Assembly: GCA_949128115.1 (NCBI GenBank)
Contig: OX421966.1
Coordinates: 52,511,416-52,575,415 of the forward strand
From: Anaspis maculata
Taxonomy: Eukaryota; Arthropoda; Insecta; Coleoptera; Scraptiidae
Reading direction: 5' to 3'
Length of the DNA: 64,000 nucleotides
Shown: positions 21,314 to 32,290 of the stretch, in pieces
How positions within the stretch are numbered: position 1 is the stretch's first letter
Layout: each line of letters begins with the position of its first letter
The notes under the pieces: model-generated
The model's input: only the letters and a program-made list of their open reading frames with translations
Database searches by the model: none
Told to the model about the DNA's origin: nothing
Position numbers and translations under genes: made by a program

Positions 21314-23458
21314 TAGTCCGGATGTTAAGGTATAATACCCTTCACTTTTATAACAAGCAATGCCACTTGGCATACCTGTTGCCGAGACCATGTTTGACCG
21401 ATTAAGATCAGGAGCCAAAGTCGCAAGCAATGCAGGCGTCGTATACAGGGTGTCGTATAGAAAAAAAAGTGAAAAATTCGTGTATCAATAACCAAACTAG
21501 ATGGACTCACGTGAATAGGCACATATATTCACAATATTTTACCCATCAAGGAAAAGTCAACGGTTTTGGAAAATCTTGAGGGGTTCCTGAAATATTTAGG
21601 AAAAACTGAATTTTTTTTTGAATATTTCATTTCTCGGTAAATCAGTAAGTTTTCAAGATATGGAAGTGCAACGTGGCAGTTCTATGGCCAATATGGTCTT
21701 GAATAAAAAACGATCAGGAGCCAAATGCAAGGCCTGCTATTTCCAGAAATAAGACAGTGAACTTTTTTTTCTTCGCGACCGCCATCTTGAATCTCCGTTT
21801 TACTCAACAGTTAAAAAAGTGACAACCGAATGTGACATAGATGACATCCAGTCACCCCATTATGAAAAAGATAGCCTTGAAGTAAGGTAAGGGTCTCTTC
21901 ATCGAGAAAACAGTGGTACCCAAGGTTGTCATGGTAATACGCATTTCCAGCGCCTGTGATGGCTAATCAGAGATTTGAAAGAGCAGAGTGAGTTCTTTGC
22001 CACAATGCTACATTCATTGTGAGCTGAATCACCATAATTCATGATGATCGATCCAAAGGTAAATTTTTGGTGGCTTACTGAACCAAATATGTGGCGCTTT
22101 TTTGTGAAAAATGCAAAAAAAAATCGAGCAATCATCATCATGTCATCCCTCACTAAGTGAAGGCTATTGCAAAAACTGAAACTAATCAACGCTGAAATGT
22201 TTTGGGAGAGTCAGCCCTATAATCTTGAGCCATAAAATGTTGGACACATGCGTCCCTTCGTTAGAGAGGAGACATGAGAGACTTGAATGCAGAAAGTTTT
22301 TTTCCAAGTTCTGAGCGACGTATTATTTTCAAAAAGCTGCCGAAATTGTGTCTCTGGATCGATGATGATGAATTTTGGTACTAAATCTCAAAATGGATGT
22401 AATATTGTTAGTCATCAACTTTTGGTGGGTTTCTAAATGAAATATGTGAATAAGAATTTTGAATTTTTTTTCTGCATGCACGCCTTCCATGTCTTCTCTC
22501 TGGTAACCGGACGCATGTGTCCAACATTTATTGCCTCAAGAAAATAGACTTCAATCTCACAAAACATTCCAGCGTTGATTTGTTTCAGTTTTTGCAACAG
22601 CCTTCTCTTCGTGAGAGATAACATGATAATGATAGCCCGATTTTTTTTCCATTTCTCACCAAAAAGCGCTACCTATTTTGTTCAGCAAGCCATCAAGAGT
22701 TTACCTTTGGACCGATCATCATGAATTTTGGTAATTCAGCTCAAAATGAATGTAGGATTGTGACAAAGAACTCACTTTGTTTTTTTCAAATCTCTCATCA
22801 GCCATCACAGGCGCTGCAAATGCGTATTATCATGAAAACCTTGGGTGACAAGGTTTTCTTGATGAAGACACCCTCACCTTGCTTCAAGGCCATCTTTTTC
22901 GTAATAGGGTGACTGGATGCCAACATTCTCACATTCGACTGTCACTTTTCCAGCTGTTGAGTGAAACGGAGATTCAAGATGGCGGTCACGAAGAAGAAAA
23001 AAGTTGACTGTCTTACTTCTGGAAATAGCAGGCCCTGCATTTGGCTCTTGATCGTTTTTGATTTATGACAATACTTGTCGTAAACTTACCAGGTTTCACT
23101 TCGATATCTTGAAAATTCACTGATTTACCGAGAAATGAAATATTTAGAAAAAAATTCAGTTTTCCGGAATATTTCAGGAACCGCTCAAGATTTTCCAAAA
23201 CTGTTGACTTTTCCTTGATGGGTGAGATATTGTGAATATATGTGCCTACTCACGTGAATCCATCTGGTTCGGTTAATGATATACGAATTTTTACTTTTTT
23301 TCTAGACGACACCCTGTGTACGGCGCCTGCATCACTTACGACTTTGGCTCCTGATCTTAATCGGTCAAACATGGTCTCGGCAACAGGTATGCCAAGTGGC
23401 ATTGCTTGTTATAAAAGTGAAGGGTGCCCCCTAAATTTTGACCTTAGCGTCCGGACTA
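21314..23458. mobile_element. Foldback element, 2,145 bp
   Basis: Ends TAGTCCGGATGTTAAGGT and inverse (ACCTTAGCGTCCGGACTA), flanked by ATA on both sides. Arms of about 1 kb pair through AACAAGCAATGCCACTTGGC, GATTAAGATCAGGAGCCAAA and GGAAAAGTCAAC with their inverses; the centre is near 22390. Internal CAGGGTGTCG and GACACCCTG motifs suggest it is composite. It sits 29 bp upstream of the exon C start codon. A right-arm fragment of the same family lies at 6340-6575. Open frames in it are not conserved. Confidence 0.85.
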
Positions 23459-23478
23459 ATAGTGAATTGCAACGAAAT

Positions 23479-24150
23479 GGGGTACTTGCCTAATTTTTTT
23501 TTATTGGCTTAATCGATAGTATGGTTAAAAATAATGTACCCGTATTTTTTCTTTTTCCTAAATTCCCAAAATTGAGGCCGCAATGCGTGTTTTAAAAATA
23601 TATTTGTGACGTCACAAATATATTAGATATAGAACATAGAAGGACTCTTTTTCCTCGTTGGGTTGGCAATGATATAACGTAATTGTATGCTAATGATGAA
23701 CCTCTATAAAAGCTCACTGTTCATTTTCAGCCTCTTATTTCTGTGCTATTGGTGATTCTCCAGATTTTCCCCTGGAAATAAATTATCTCGACTGAGACAG
23801 TGTTATAAGAGGTTTCTGGAGTCAGTTTCCTCGAAACCTTGTTCGACTTTATTGTCTGAATGCTGATGGTAAGAGAATTCGATAGGAAACCGGTTTTGCG
23901 ATAGCATGTTCAAAATGACAGTGTCACAGTGACATCCCTGACATTCTTGATTATTCCATTGTCACACAGTCAGACCAACCCCACTCAAAATCCCTGTCCT
24001 GGCGCGAAGCTTTCAGGAGGATTTTTCAAATTCGTTTTTTTCTGTAGAAAACGACGGGATTTTTGTGAAATTCTCAGTAGAGTCCCCTTATCACTTATAC
24101 TAGCAATCAAAAGTATTTCCAGCTAAATCTATTCCATTGGCAAGTACCCC
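23479..24150. mobile_element. Inverted-repeat element, 672 bp
   Basis: Terminal inverted repeats GGGGTACTTGCC and GGCAAGTACCCC, flanked by AT on both sides. No transposase frame; the interior includes a TATAAAAG motif near 23706. It lies between the foldback and the exon C promoter and so adds to the separation of promoter and start codon. Confidence 0.7.
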
Positions 24151-24290
24151 ATTGATACAAGAGTACTAAGCTCTCCGTGTTTATATTTGTAGGTGTGGAA
24201 TGGTATCGGTTGTTAGCTAATGTAATGGATGAGCAGATAAAGTTAATTTGTTGACATGAGCAATTCGAAGACAAGAGAGCCAGTATTGAT
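24151..24290 (-). promoter_or_regulatory. Displaced promoter module of receptor exon C
   Basis: It matches the exon B upstream region, including CATTCCACACCTACA, TATAAACACGGAGAG, AGTACTCTTGTATCAA and the distal GCTCATGTCAACAAATT block. In exon B this lies about 70 bp from the start codon; here about 2.9 kb separates it from exon C, all inserted elements. Continuity is shown by ATTGATACAAGAGTACT here against ATTGATACGAGAGTACT in exon B. Confidence 0.6.
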
Positions 24291-24498
24291 CCTACGGCAC
24301 AAGACAGTGCGGGTAACTATCAAACTGAATGCTACTTTGTAGATAGAAGTTCACCTAATCAGAACTCAGTCAGAACGGCTTTATACAACAATCGTTCAAT
24401 TACTGTCACAGTTTTTTTTTTAGTACAAGGTTTTATTAAGCCGCAACTTATTTTTAGAAATTAGATCTCATGATTTAGGAAAGAATTCTTACCAGCGC

Positions 24499-25608
24499 AC
24501 AGTGGGCCAAGTGCCGTAAAAAGTGGCCAAAAGTCGAGCAAGGTCATTTTGATATTTTGGTCCAAATTTTTGCTATTATTTAGAAAAATAGTTGATTTAT
24601 AAGTTACCAAGGTCTTGAGATTCCAAGGCAATTTATAACTTATGTGTGATGCCTCAAACATAGGACTTTAAAATAGCTCTACTGATAACACTTTCATAGT
24701 ATTTTGTGACTGAAGTGCTATTGCCGACTGTGCTTTTCAGAGGCCAGATATCATTCTATAAATTTTACCATAGCTCACTTGAAGTTTTTTGAAAGTAAAT
24801 CGTACTTCACATAGGATATATGTTCACTTGTTTCAGAATTATAATTTTTTTCAAATAGCGATGTTCGGTTAATTTGTTTTCCAAGAGTTCCATTTTTGCA
24901 GTGGCTTACAAAAAATGTTCCACCTTGCTCCAGCCTACAACTTCTTTCACAAAAAGCTACACCTTTTTCAAGTTGATTTCAAAAGAAATTGTATGCGTCC
25001 ACGTGCGTCCCCGTGATTAACAATTTTTTTTTCAAATATATGGATAAAGAGACAAAAATTTAAAATTTCTGGAGAACGCTGATTTTCACTGGACTGCTGC
25101 GAAATCATGTTAAGATTTCCAAGAAGACATTATTTTAATGATATTGGGAGAGCAAGGTGGTTTCTAGGGGTGTTTTGCATAATAATGTGAAAAGTTCTGT
25201 TTTTTCGTTACGAGCATGTTTTCTAGTTTAAATTCTATTATCACTAAGAACTTGAAGTCGGAATTTTTTTCAATATTTTTCCCATAATCACCTCAATATT
25301 CTGGGACGATTTGATGAATTTCAATTTTTTTTTTCGCATTTTTTTTTTCAACCCTCAAATCTCACCTCCAAGGGTCAATGAATTTTATTCAATATTTTTC
25401 CCTCAATCGACTTTATATTCTGAAGCAATTCGCTGAATTGGGAATTTTTCTGTTATTCTTTTGTTTTTTTTCAACCCCAAACCCCAATTCCACTCCCGAG
25501 CACAATTGAAATTTTTTTAATATTTTTTCTATAATGACCTCAATATTCTAAGACGATCTGGTGAGTTTCAGACTTTTGGCCGCCGACAACTGATTTTGTC
25601 CCACTGTG
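24499..25608. mobile_element. Transib-like non-autonomous element on a splice donor
   Basis: It starts CACAGTGGG and ends CCCACTGTG, flanked by a 5-bp duplication CAGCG (24494-24498 and 25609-25613). A GC-rich 5-bp target duplication plus CACAGTG-type ends is characteristic of Transib transposons, relatives of RAG1; CACAGTG is also the V(D)J signal heptamer. The 1,110 bp carry no transposase frame. The right half consists of about three degenerate 120-bp units with CAATATTCT and poly-T. It lies exactly at the exon D / intron boundary. Family assignment rests on ends and duplication only. Confidence 0.65.
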
Positions 25609-26487
25609 CAGCGTCCCAAAAGCCAGCAGATAGCATCCCAAACGCATAGCGAAGTCCACATTGATGGGAATTTCTCGTCCAATGTTATTCACCATGGACA
25701 AATCCAAACAAATCAGCATGCTGCCCACGCTGAGGCCTAATATGCCCAAAGTAGGCCATCCAAAAATCACGTTATGAGCTTCCACCATCTCTCTCAATGT
25801 CCCCAGCATATTGCCAATGTCTCGCAACGAACTGACGACATCTTGATCGCCATCTTTGTAACAAGTCACGACGTTTTCCATCCAACAGTTTATCTCCTTA
25901 TATCTGCATGCAAACGATCTAGCTGTATTGTGCGTCAGAAACAAAATCAACAAATAGTAATACCAGCAAAAGTGATTCACCCAGTAAGTGTTGAATGTTG
26001 GCAGCAACACCACTTCGGACATTTTATGCGCGAACAACGCAAAGCTTCCGAAGAATCCGGCATGCCAGATTGTAAACTGCACTGTAACGTAGCCCAGAAA
26101 GTTCTTTGCTTTCTTGTTCCTCGTATCCAGCTGTTTGTCGATCTGTTGAAACGTGTTGACGAGTTTCAACCACTGTTTCTGGTTGAACAAACACGAGCTC
26201 AAGATCATCGACACTGTTACCAAATTGAGGAGGATGTCGTTGAAGTAATCCAACACTGTTTGCGGCACCGTGTAGTAAAGAACTTGCTCTGCCCTTCTTA
26301 GGTGCAAGCAGTATATTCCTCCGAAGATAATCACAATTGAGTATACTACGGCTTGGATTTTGTCGAGCACTGGACGGGTGATTGTTGTTTTGTCGAAGTT
26401 GTACGAAGGAACCAAGCCGAAAACTTTGTTGATGCTGAAGATGGTCCGGAGGAAGCGAATGTCGCTCCTCGATAGCTGATAGTTCAT
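25609..26487 (-). CDS. Gustatory receptor-like large first exon D, donor displaced
   Basis: It encodes 293 residues up to ACG CTG, closely similar throughout to exon A (LSRSDIRFLRTIFSINKVFG, FNQKQWLKLVNTFQQIDKQL, LREMVEAHNVIFGWP at 231-245). The start at 26487 aligns with the others. Immediately after the exon end, where GTAAGA should stand, the Transib-like element begins. Reading on gives 22 foreign residues and a stop. The original exon end and donor (CGCTG then GTAAGA) survive on the far side at 24493-24498. Unless splicing skips the element, the mRNA ends in a truncated receptor, so this is probably a recent pseudogene. Confidence 0.8.
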
Positions 26488-26569
26488 TTTGATACTGGAG
26501 GGTTGCTAATGGATATATCTCTTAATCGAGACATCAATACTGGAGAGCTTACGGCTAATTTTTTAGAGT

Positions 26570-26670
26570 GTTGGCTCAGCACTCGGGTTTCGTGTTCATG
26601 TTTGTAGGTGTGAGATAATCTCACTTGATAGTTAATGGGATTATTGTGCAGATAAAGCTCTTGTTTGCAG
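26570..26670 (-). promoter_or_regulatory. Promoter-like module upstream of receptor exon D
   Basis: Nearly identical to that of exon A: TCTCACACCTACAAACATG, then ACACGAAACCCGAGTGC and GAGCCAACACTC, reading the minus strand. The block of homology between A and D runs from the coding region to about 26950, so the two units arose by duplication of a segment larger than the exon. Confidence 0.5.
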
Positions 26671-26715
26671 ATATATTAACTTCGAAATTTGCACATAGTC
26701 AAATAGACGCAAGTA

Positions 26716-26832
26716 CCGTATCAAAAAAATTTCTACTTGCGGTAGGCTGTGGCCTGGTCATTGGCACGCAAACGAGGCTGATTTTGGCCAGGTCACAACC
26801 TACCGCAAGTAGAAAAGTTTTTGATCATACGG
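26716..26832. mobile_element. TA-flanked palindromic MITE, 117 bp
   Basis: Arms about 48 bp: CCGTATCAAAAAAATTTC and inverse with GATCATACGG, enclosing CTACTTGCGGTAGG and its partner. TA stands on both sides. The paralogous site near 8035 upstream of exon A reads straight through (GACGCAAGTAGTAAC), so the insertion came after the A/D duplication. Confidence 0.8.
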
Positions 26833-26949
26833 TAGACACAACAACAGAAGAGAAATGCAACGTTATTGAATCACTTCTAGTGGCATCGTGACGCTCAGAT
26901 TATCGAAAGCGCAAGAAAATGCATCTTGCTGCATTCAAATGAGTATTAT

Positions 26950-27624
26950 GGGTTGCCTAAGACAGGGTTGACCAGTCAGTATGCCCACCTTTCGCGAGAG
27001 CAATACTGGCTCATGAATTGAGGTAGAGAGATGAATCAAAAGGCAGAAGAAAGCTCATTCCATGTCATTTTTCACCACATGGTAAAGTTTTGGGAAAAAT
27101 TATTCTTTTCAATGCACATTGCAACGCAATACTCTAAAATATCTAAAATATCTCGTTTTTCAACTTACCCTGCAATAAACTTTGCTTGTTTGGGTTTTTT
27201 TCGTCATAGGTTTGGAACTTCTAAACCGATTTTGTTCCAATTTGAACCAAAGCTCACTGAGATAATGAGTCTGTATCAAACAATAATAACGCGTTCCATA
27301 AAAAATTTCCAGGGGCGTGGATAATTGGGGGTGCCCCCACTTTTTAACCCTTATTTTTTTAACCCTTGGGTAATTTGGTAAATTGATCATATTTTTGAAT
27401 TGTACGTTCAATTCTAAAGAAAAAGTTACTTCTGCAAAATTTTGATTAGAGGTGATTTGATTGAAACTTTCTTCAAAGCAAGCTGGAGATAACTAACTAA
27501 TCAAACAGGCGAATAAAACAAAGAAAGCTCGTTCGAATGACCTCGGAACCTGATCGTTCGGGAACAAAGGCAGAAAGTAGGATAAATTGTCATTTTATAG
27601 AGATGCCTAGGAAAGAGTCCTAGG
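26950..27624. other. Unassigned stretch
   Basis: No gene recognised. It includes poly-T runs around 27350 and a short CCTAGG-rich hairpin near 27600-27635. Confidence 0.3.
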
Positions 27625-28250
27625 CTCCTAGGCTGCTTAAAGCAGCTCCCGCTAAAAGGCTTCTAAATCGAAGGCGGTGATATTCTTTCAACTGTATTTG
27701 GTGATTACACTTCATATCTCCATAAAAACATGTGAAAGGAGAAAAATCCGAGAAAAACCGATCACAGCCAAAGATAGTCAAATTTTACGCGCTCCATTCT
27801 AGGGCCTTTATTTGACTTGGAAAAAAAATTCTTTCTCCAAGGAGGATTCTCTACAGTATTCTGCACCAACGTACCAGGTGATTTTTCAATAAAATATTTG
27901 GAGCCCAAGTTATTTGGCTGTGAAAATTATTGAAAAAATGCTTAAAAAATTTGGAGCTTCATATCTTCAGCTGAAATTTTTTTACTGAAAAACCACCCGG
28001 TACGATTGTGCAGAATACTGTTGAGAGTCCACCCTGGAAAAAAGATTTTTGTTTCAAGTCAAATAAAGGCCCTAGAATGGAGCGCGTAAAATTTGACTAT
28101 CTTCGGCTGTGATCGGTTTTTCTAGGATTTTTTTTCCGTTAACATGTTTATATAGAGATATGGAGTGAAATCTCCAAATGCCAGTTCAAAGAAAATCACT
28201 GGCTTCGATTTTGAGGCATTTTAGTTGGAGCTACTCTGAGCGTACAGAGG
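27625..28250. mobile_element. Foldback element, about 630 bp
   Basis: Arms pair through CGATCACAGCC and GGCTGTGATCG, then TTTTACGCGCTCCATTCTAG and CTAGAATGGAGCGCGTAAAA, then CTTTATTTGACTTGGAAA with its counterpart; the centre is near 27935. Outer parts are weaker. No terminal CAGGGT is seen, so it may be a separate family. Confidence 0.75.
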
Positions 28251-28836
28251 ACTCTTCTTTCAAGTTTTCTTGAAATGAGGTACAGAGAATTATTTTTTCA
28301 AAACTTGAATTTTTTTGGATTTTGAAAATATCTATAGGATCAAACCAAAGTACATCCTTGTAGCTTTCCAAAAAGACCTGAATGATAGATTTCTGTCAAG
28401 GAATAAACTCAGACGGATTGATTCCGCAACGCCTCATTTTACCAATTTGACTCCGTCCTTAAGTTTGTAGATGATGCCTTGTACTGCCTTAGGAGTAGGT
28501 AATCTTTAAATTTTCACGAAATTACAAGGAGTACCAAACCCAGTAATTTCGAAACAATGTTGAGAAGAAGATTCCGCCCCCAAGAAAGAAGAAAAAGTCA
28601 AGAACAAAAGGGGCCGTTCCGCAGTAATGCCTGTACCTAGAAAGAAACAGAAATGCATTTTGCCTAAAATCCGGTCTCAACTGATAATTTTATGCTCGAT
28701 TTTATGATAGGACGGACAACTTGAGAAAAAGTCCGTGCAGAAAACTTCAGAAAAGCATAGACGATCGTTCAAAGATAAGTCAAAAAGACAATAAATAGCC
28801 ATCTAAATGTGGTCGAGAGTCTTTCGTCAGGTCAGG
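28251..28836. other. Unassigned stretch
   Basis: A+T-rich with no recognisable gene or repeat. Confidence 0.3.
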
Positions 28837-28949
28837 TATAGGCTGTGTGATTTCTACATGATTCTAGTAGGCTGTGATCTAGGCCGCGATTGGCCGATGG
28901 CGACCGAAAGACAGCCCACTAGAATCATGTAGAAATCAGACAGCCTATA
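28837..28949. mobile_element. TATAGGCTG-ended MITE, 113 bp
   Basis: Arms TATAGGCTGTGTGATTTCTA and its inverse, with CATGATTCTAGTAGG and partner, around a short core containing GGCCGCGATTGGCCGATGGC. A shorter relative lies at about 50647-50721. Confidence 0.8.
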
Positions 28950-29214
28950 GCTCTCTTAAACCAGAATTCCAATAACTCGATAGACGAGAGTGAGAGAAAC
29001 TTTCATTATTCTGAAGATACTGAAATCTTTAAGGCTATGTCGGGGTAAGTATTATGACTATTATGCCCTTCTGCAATTTAATTCCAGACAATAGAGAAAT
29101 CTCAACAGCCCTAAAGAACTGACTAATATTTGGTTCCTGGAAGCTAAGTCAAGTTTATCATCGACTTAAATTTGAACTCGTGTTCCAATTTAATAATTTA
29201 ATAAGTAGAGTACT

Positions 29215-29435
29215 CGGTATACCAAAGGGACCTGTGGGCGGAGTCTAACTGCGCAAACTGAGTTCATTTGGTGGCACCCCTAGATTTGCAGTGAGATTTT
29301 AGGTTCGCTTGTGACCTGGTAATGGTCCACCACTCCAGCTGACGGTGTTGCTTGTCCTACTTCAGCACACGGACTCGTCCAAAACGATTTTTGCTCTTCT
29401 GTTCAGCCCCGCCCATAGGTCCCTGTGGTGTGCCG
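29215..29435. mobile_element. Short inverted-repeat element, about 220 bp
   Basis: Ends CGGTATACCAAAGGGACC and GGTCCCTGTGGTGTGCCG pair, as do TGTGGGCGGA and CCGCCCATA. No coding capacity. The terminal repeat is imperfect, so boundaries are approximate. Confidence 0.55.
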
Positions 29436-29439
29436 TCAA

Positions 29440-31835
29440 CTCTACTCTATTTATCAACAAATTGGGCGTGGTTTAGTGGTAAATTCGAACCAGGATGGTG
29501 TGTAGTTCAAAATAAAACTGTCACAAAGCGCAGAGACAGACCAGACCATAGTGGGGATTAAAAAGTTGATGAGAGTAAGTCGAAAGGTTGACAGGAGCCA
29601 AGACAATGTTGCAATTCACTCAAAAAATGCTGAAGAATAGCTACAGGAATGGCCGTGCCGGGACTAGGAAATAACTAATCAAGAGACCCAGCGAAAAGTG
29701 AAGTAGCTAACAAGCTTTCACCGTATCTCAAAACCCACAGTTTCTCTTGATCTCAAGAAAGCGATGGTCTGTTTTCTTGATGAGAGGGACGCGAAGGAAA
29801 ATTAACCACCTGAATGTAAAAACCGTTTCAAGGTTACTACTGTAAGGGACCGCACTTTTGCGACTAGTTTAAAAAAAAATCACTTAAATTCGCGCGAGAA
29901 AAGAATTGTTGGTTGCCTGAGTGGGCGACCATATATCGACAAGAAACGTCACTATTGAGATTAGGGGGAGACGGTCGGGGCTGGGTTGGGGTAGAAAAAG
30001 GGAGAACGAGGTAATTTTCGCAGCACGCAGCGGTGTTCAAAGTTCTGGGCCGGAAAGTCGTGAATACAGGTGGGTTTTATTTTGATTTCCTTGCTGATTT
30101 TATTCCTCAAGGTGTCGCTTGCCTTGGCACGTAAATTTGTGGCTCGGTCAACGTAGCATGTCCCATTTTTGCAAATTTCAAGTAGGTTTTCCTGGTCGCG
30201 GTGGGCGCCATTGCGAATGGCGACGTAAACAAGGAAAATCTAGGCATTGGGATTTTCGCCCTAGTAAAAATCAAACCGCACAGAAAACGGGAAAAACATT
30301 ACCCGTACGATTTGTTTCGTTCGTTTTTGGGAGAAGGGACCTACCTGCCGGGTAGGTAGCTACAACGTAGGTATAGCGCCGCGCTGTCTGGAATTCTCGC
30401 CAGGTTCGGACTCAGTAATTTCACATTCCATTCCCCAATTAGTCAAAGATGTTTTCTTTTCGAGTTACAAAATACCTCATGCATTCATTCATTCACCTAC
30501 TCAGAAGTGGACGTTGTCATGACAGTGTTTGTTGATACTACAAGCCCTGCAAACGGCAAAGCGAAATCTAAAAGAGCCTGTTTGAACCTGAACATGTATG
30601 TGTGAGCTAGCTTTTAACATTTATTTTTATCATGTACGATGTATCCTTCAAGTCGCGTAAGCCAACCAGCGTCACCAAAGCGTAAGCGAGCGAGTTTCCT
30701 TTTGTTGTTACGTGAACAATTGGCTAACAAAGCGAACATTTGAAGACGTTTGAGTACCGATTTGCACTGGCTTGATGAATGCATTACTAGAGTGACTTCT
30801 CTGTCATTCCACCATGACTCATTCACACTCAATTTTCATCAGATCATTTGGGAAGGGATTTTCCAGCACTCACTCAGGCAATACGCAGGGGTTTCTTTGA
30901 CGTGTCCTTCCCATGTGTGCCTGTCAGCGAATACGTCACTATTCTTTTGCATTTACTGACAGTTTGACGCTTCTATGATTTCTTGTTGTGCTTTGTTAAT
31001 TTAATTATGTGTTTATTTTGTTGTTGCAAATTCCTGCATTGCCTAAATGATTTGTAATGACTTTTTGTTCCATTTGTGTTTGTGTTTTGTGTTTTATTGT
31101 TTTGATCCATGTCATGTCATTTTGTCACTGTCAGTTATTGTTGTGAGGTGTTTTGAAAAAAGAAACAAATTCATTTAAAAACTTTGCAAACGATTCAAAT
31201 AAAAAAGTTCATTTTGCTTGCCTTCATTCGCGTTTCATTAAGAAATTCCAGCCTCATCCCCAAATTCACATTCTCATCTAGAGTAAGAATTTCACAACGT
31301 AGGGAAAAGGTAGACAACGTAGGAAGGGGGAGGGGGTAATGGCGATCAAGGCTAAACGTCGAAAAGTTGGTTACATTACCTACACTACTCAAGCATAGAT
31401 GGAACGACCTTTTGGAGGAAATTCAGAAGAAGAACGGTAGCAAGTTTAAATATAGCAAGGCGTAGAAAACAGTCGTGGCGGGACTAAAAAGTTGTAACAT
31501 GTAGAAAGTCTTGGAATCTAAAAGAAAGAAAAAACTGAATAAATGCTGAGGAAACGTGTGGTGGTTGTGGGGCTTGGAAAGCCCAAATCAACACTCGAGA
31601 GGTCCAAGGGGAGGCAGAGTAGCTTTTAGGATAATGGTGATAACGGTGAGTTTGAAGGCGAGCGGGAGTTGATACAATTATTTCTGGATGTACAAAATCT
31701 CAAGAAATTTTTTTTTGAGCTCGATATAACTATTCAAGTGCAGGAAAAGAGGAATAATATAAGGCTGACTATAAGATGAAAACTATTTGAAGGCAGTCAA
31801 AAATTTTAAGGCGTAGGTCAGCGGGAGAAGTACCC
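29440..31835. other. Unassigned stretch, no long repeats
   Basis: This is one of the few long stretches without foldbacks. About 30000-30400 is somewhat richer in G+C. Reading frames at 29352-29561, 30119-30355 and 30614-30832 have no recognisable domain. No exon is called, though an unrecognised exon or untranslated region of a neighbouring gene cannot be excluded. Confidence 0.35.
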
Positions 31836-32290
31836 AACTGCTCAAAGGCATAACGGGTGATCATTTGGAAAAATTCCACCTGCATTCTGCAATAACTCCC
31901 GAATCCTAGCCAATATTTCTTCGAGCAAAAACAGGGATTTTTATATCGCGGGGGCCATCTAAAACATACTTTGGAAATTTCTATCTTCAGTCCCTTCGCC
32001 CCCACCCATCCCAAAAATAAAATTTCAAATGACACTGTCTTTTTGAAAAAAATATTTTCAAAATTCCTAACCCTACCCCCCCTTCTCCCTAAAGATTCTC
32101 TAAGTGTCAGAATTCAATATTCTTGACCCCTCAATTCAATTCTCTTTAGTTTGGTCATCATCATCCTAAATAGCATCGAAGAAGAGAATTTTCGGTGGAA
32201 AAAGTGCCACCCAAATTCACCCCATTGCTCTGTCCCACCTCAACTTCAAAATTTAACAAGATAAATCCACTTTGTGATACATCAAATTAA

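Noticed and set aside
21929..22912. Frames inside the 2.1-kb foldback on both strands
   Set aside because: They occur because the arms mirror each other; no frame is kept in both arms.
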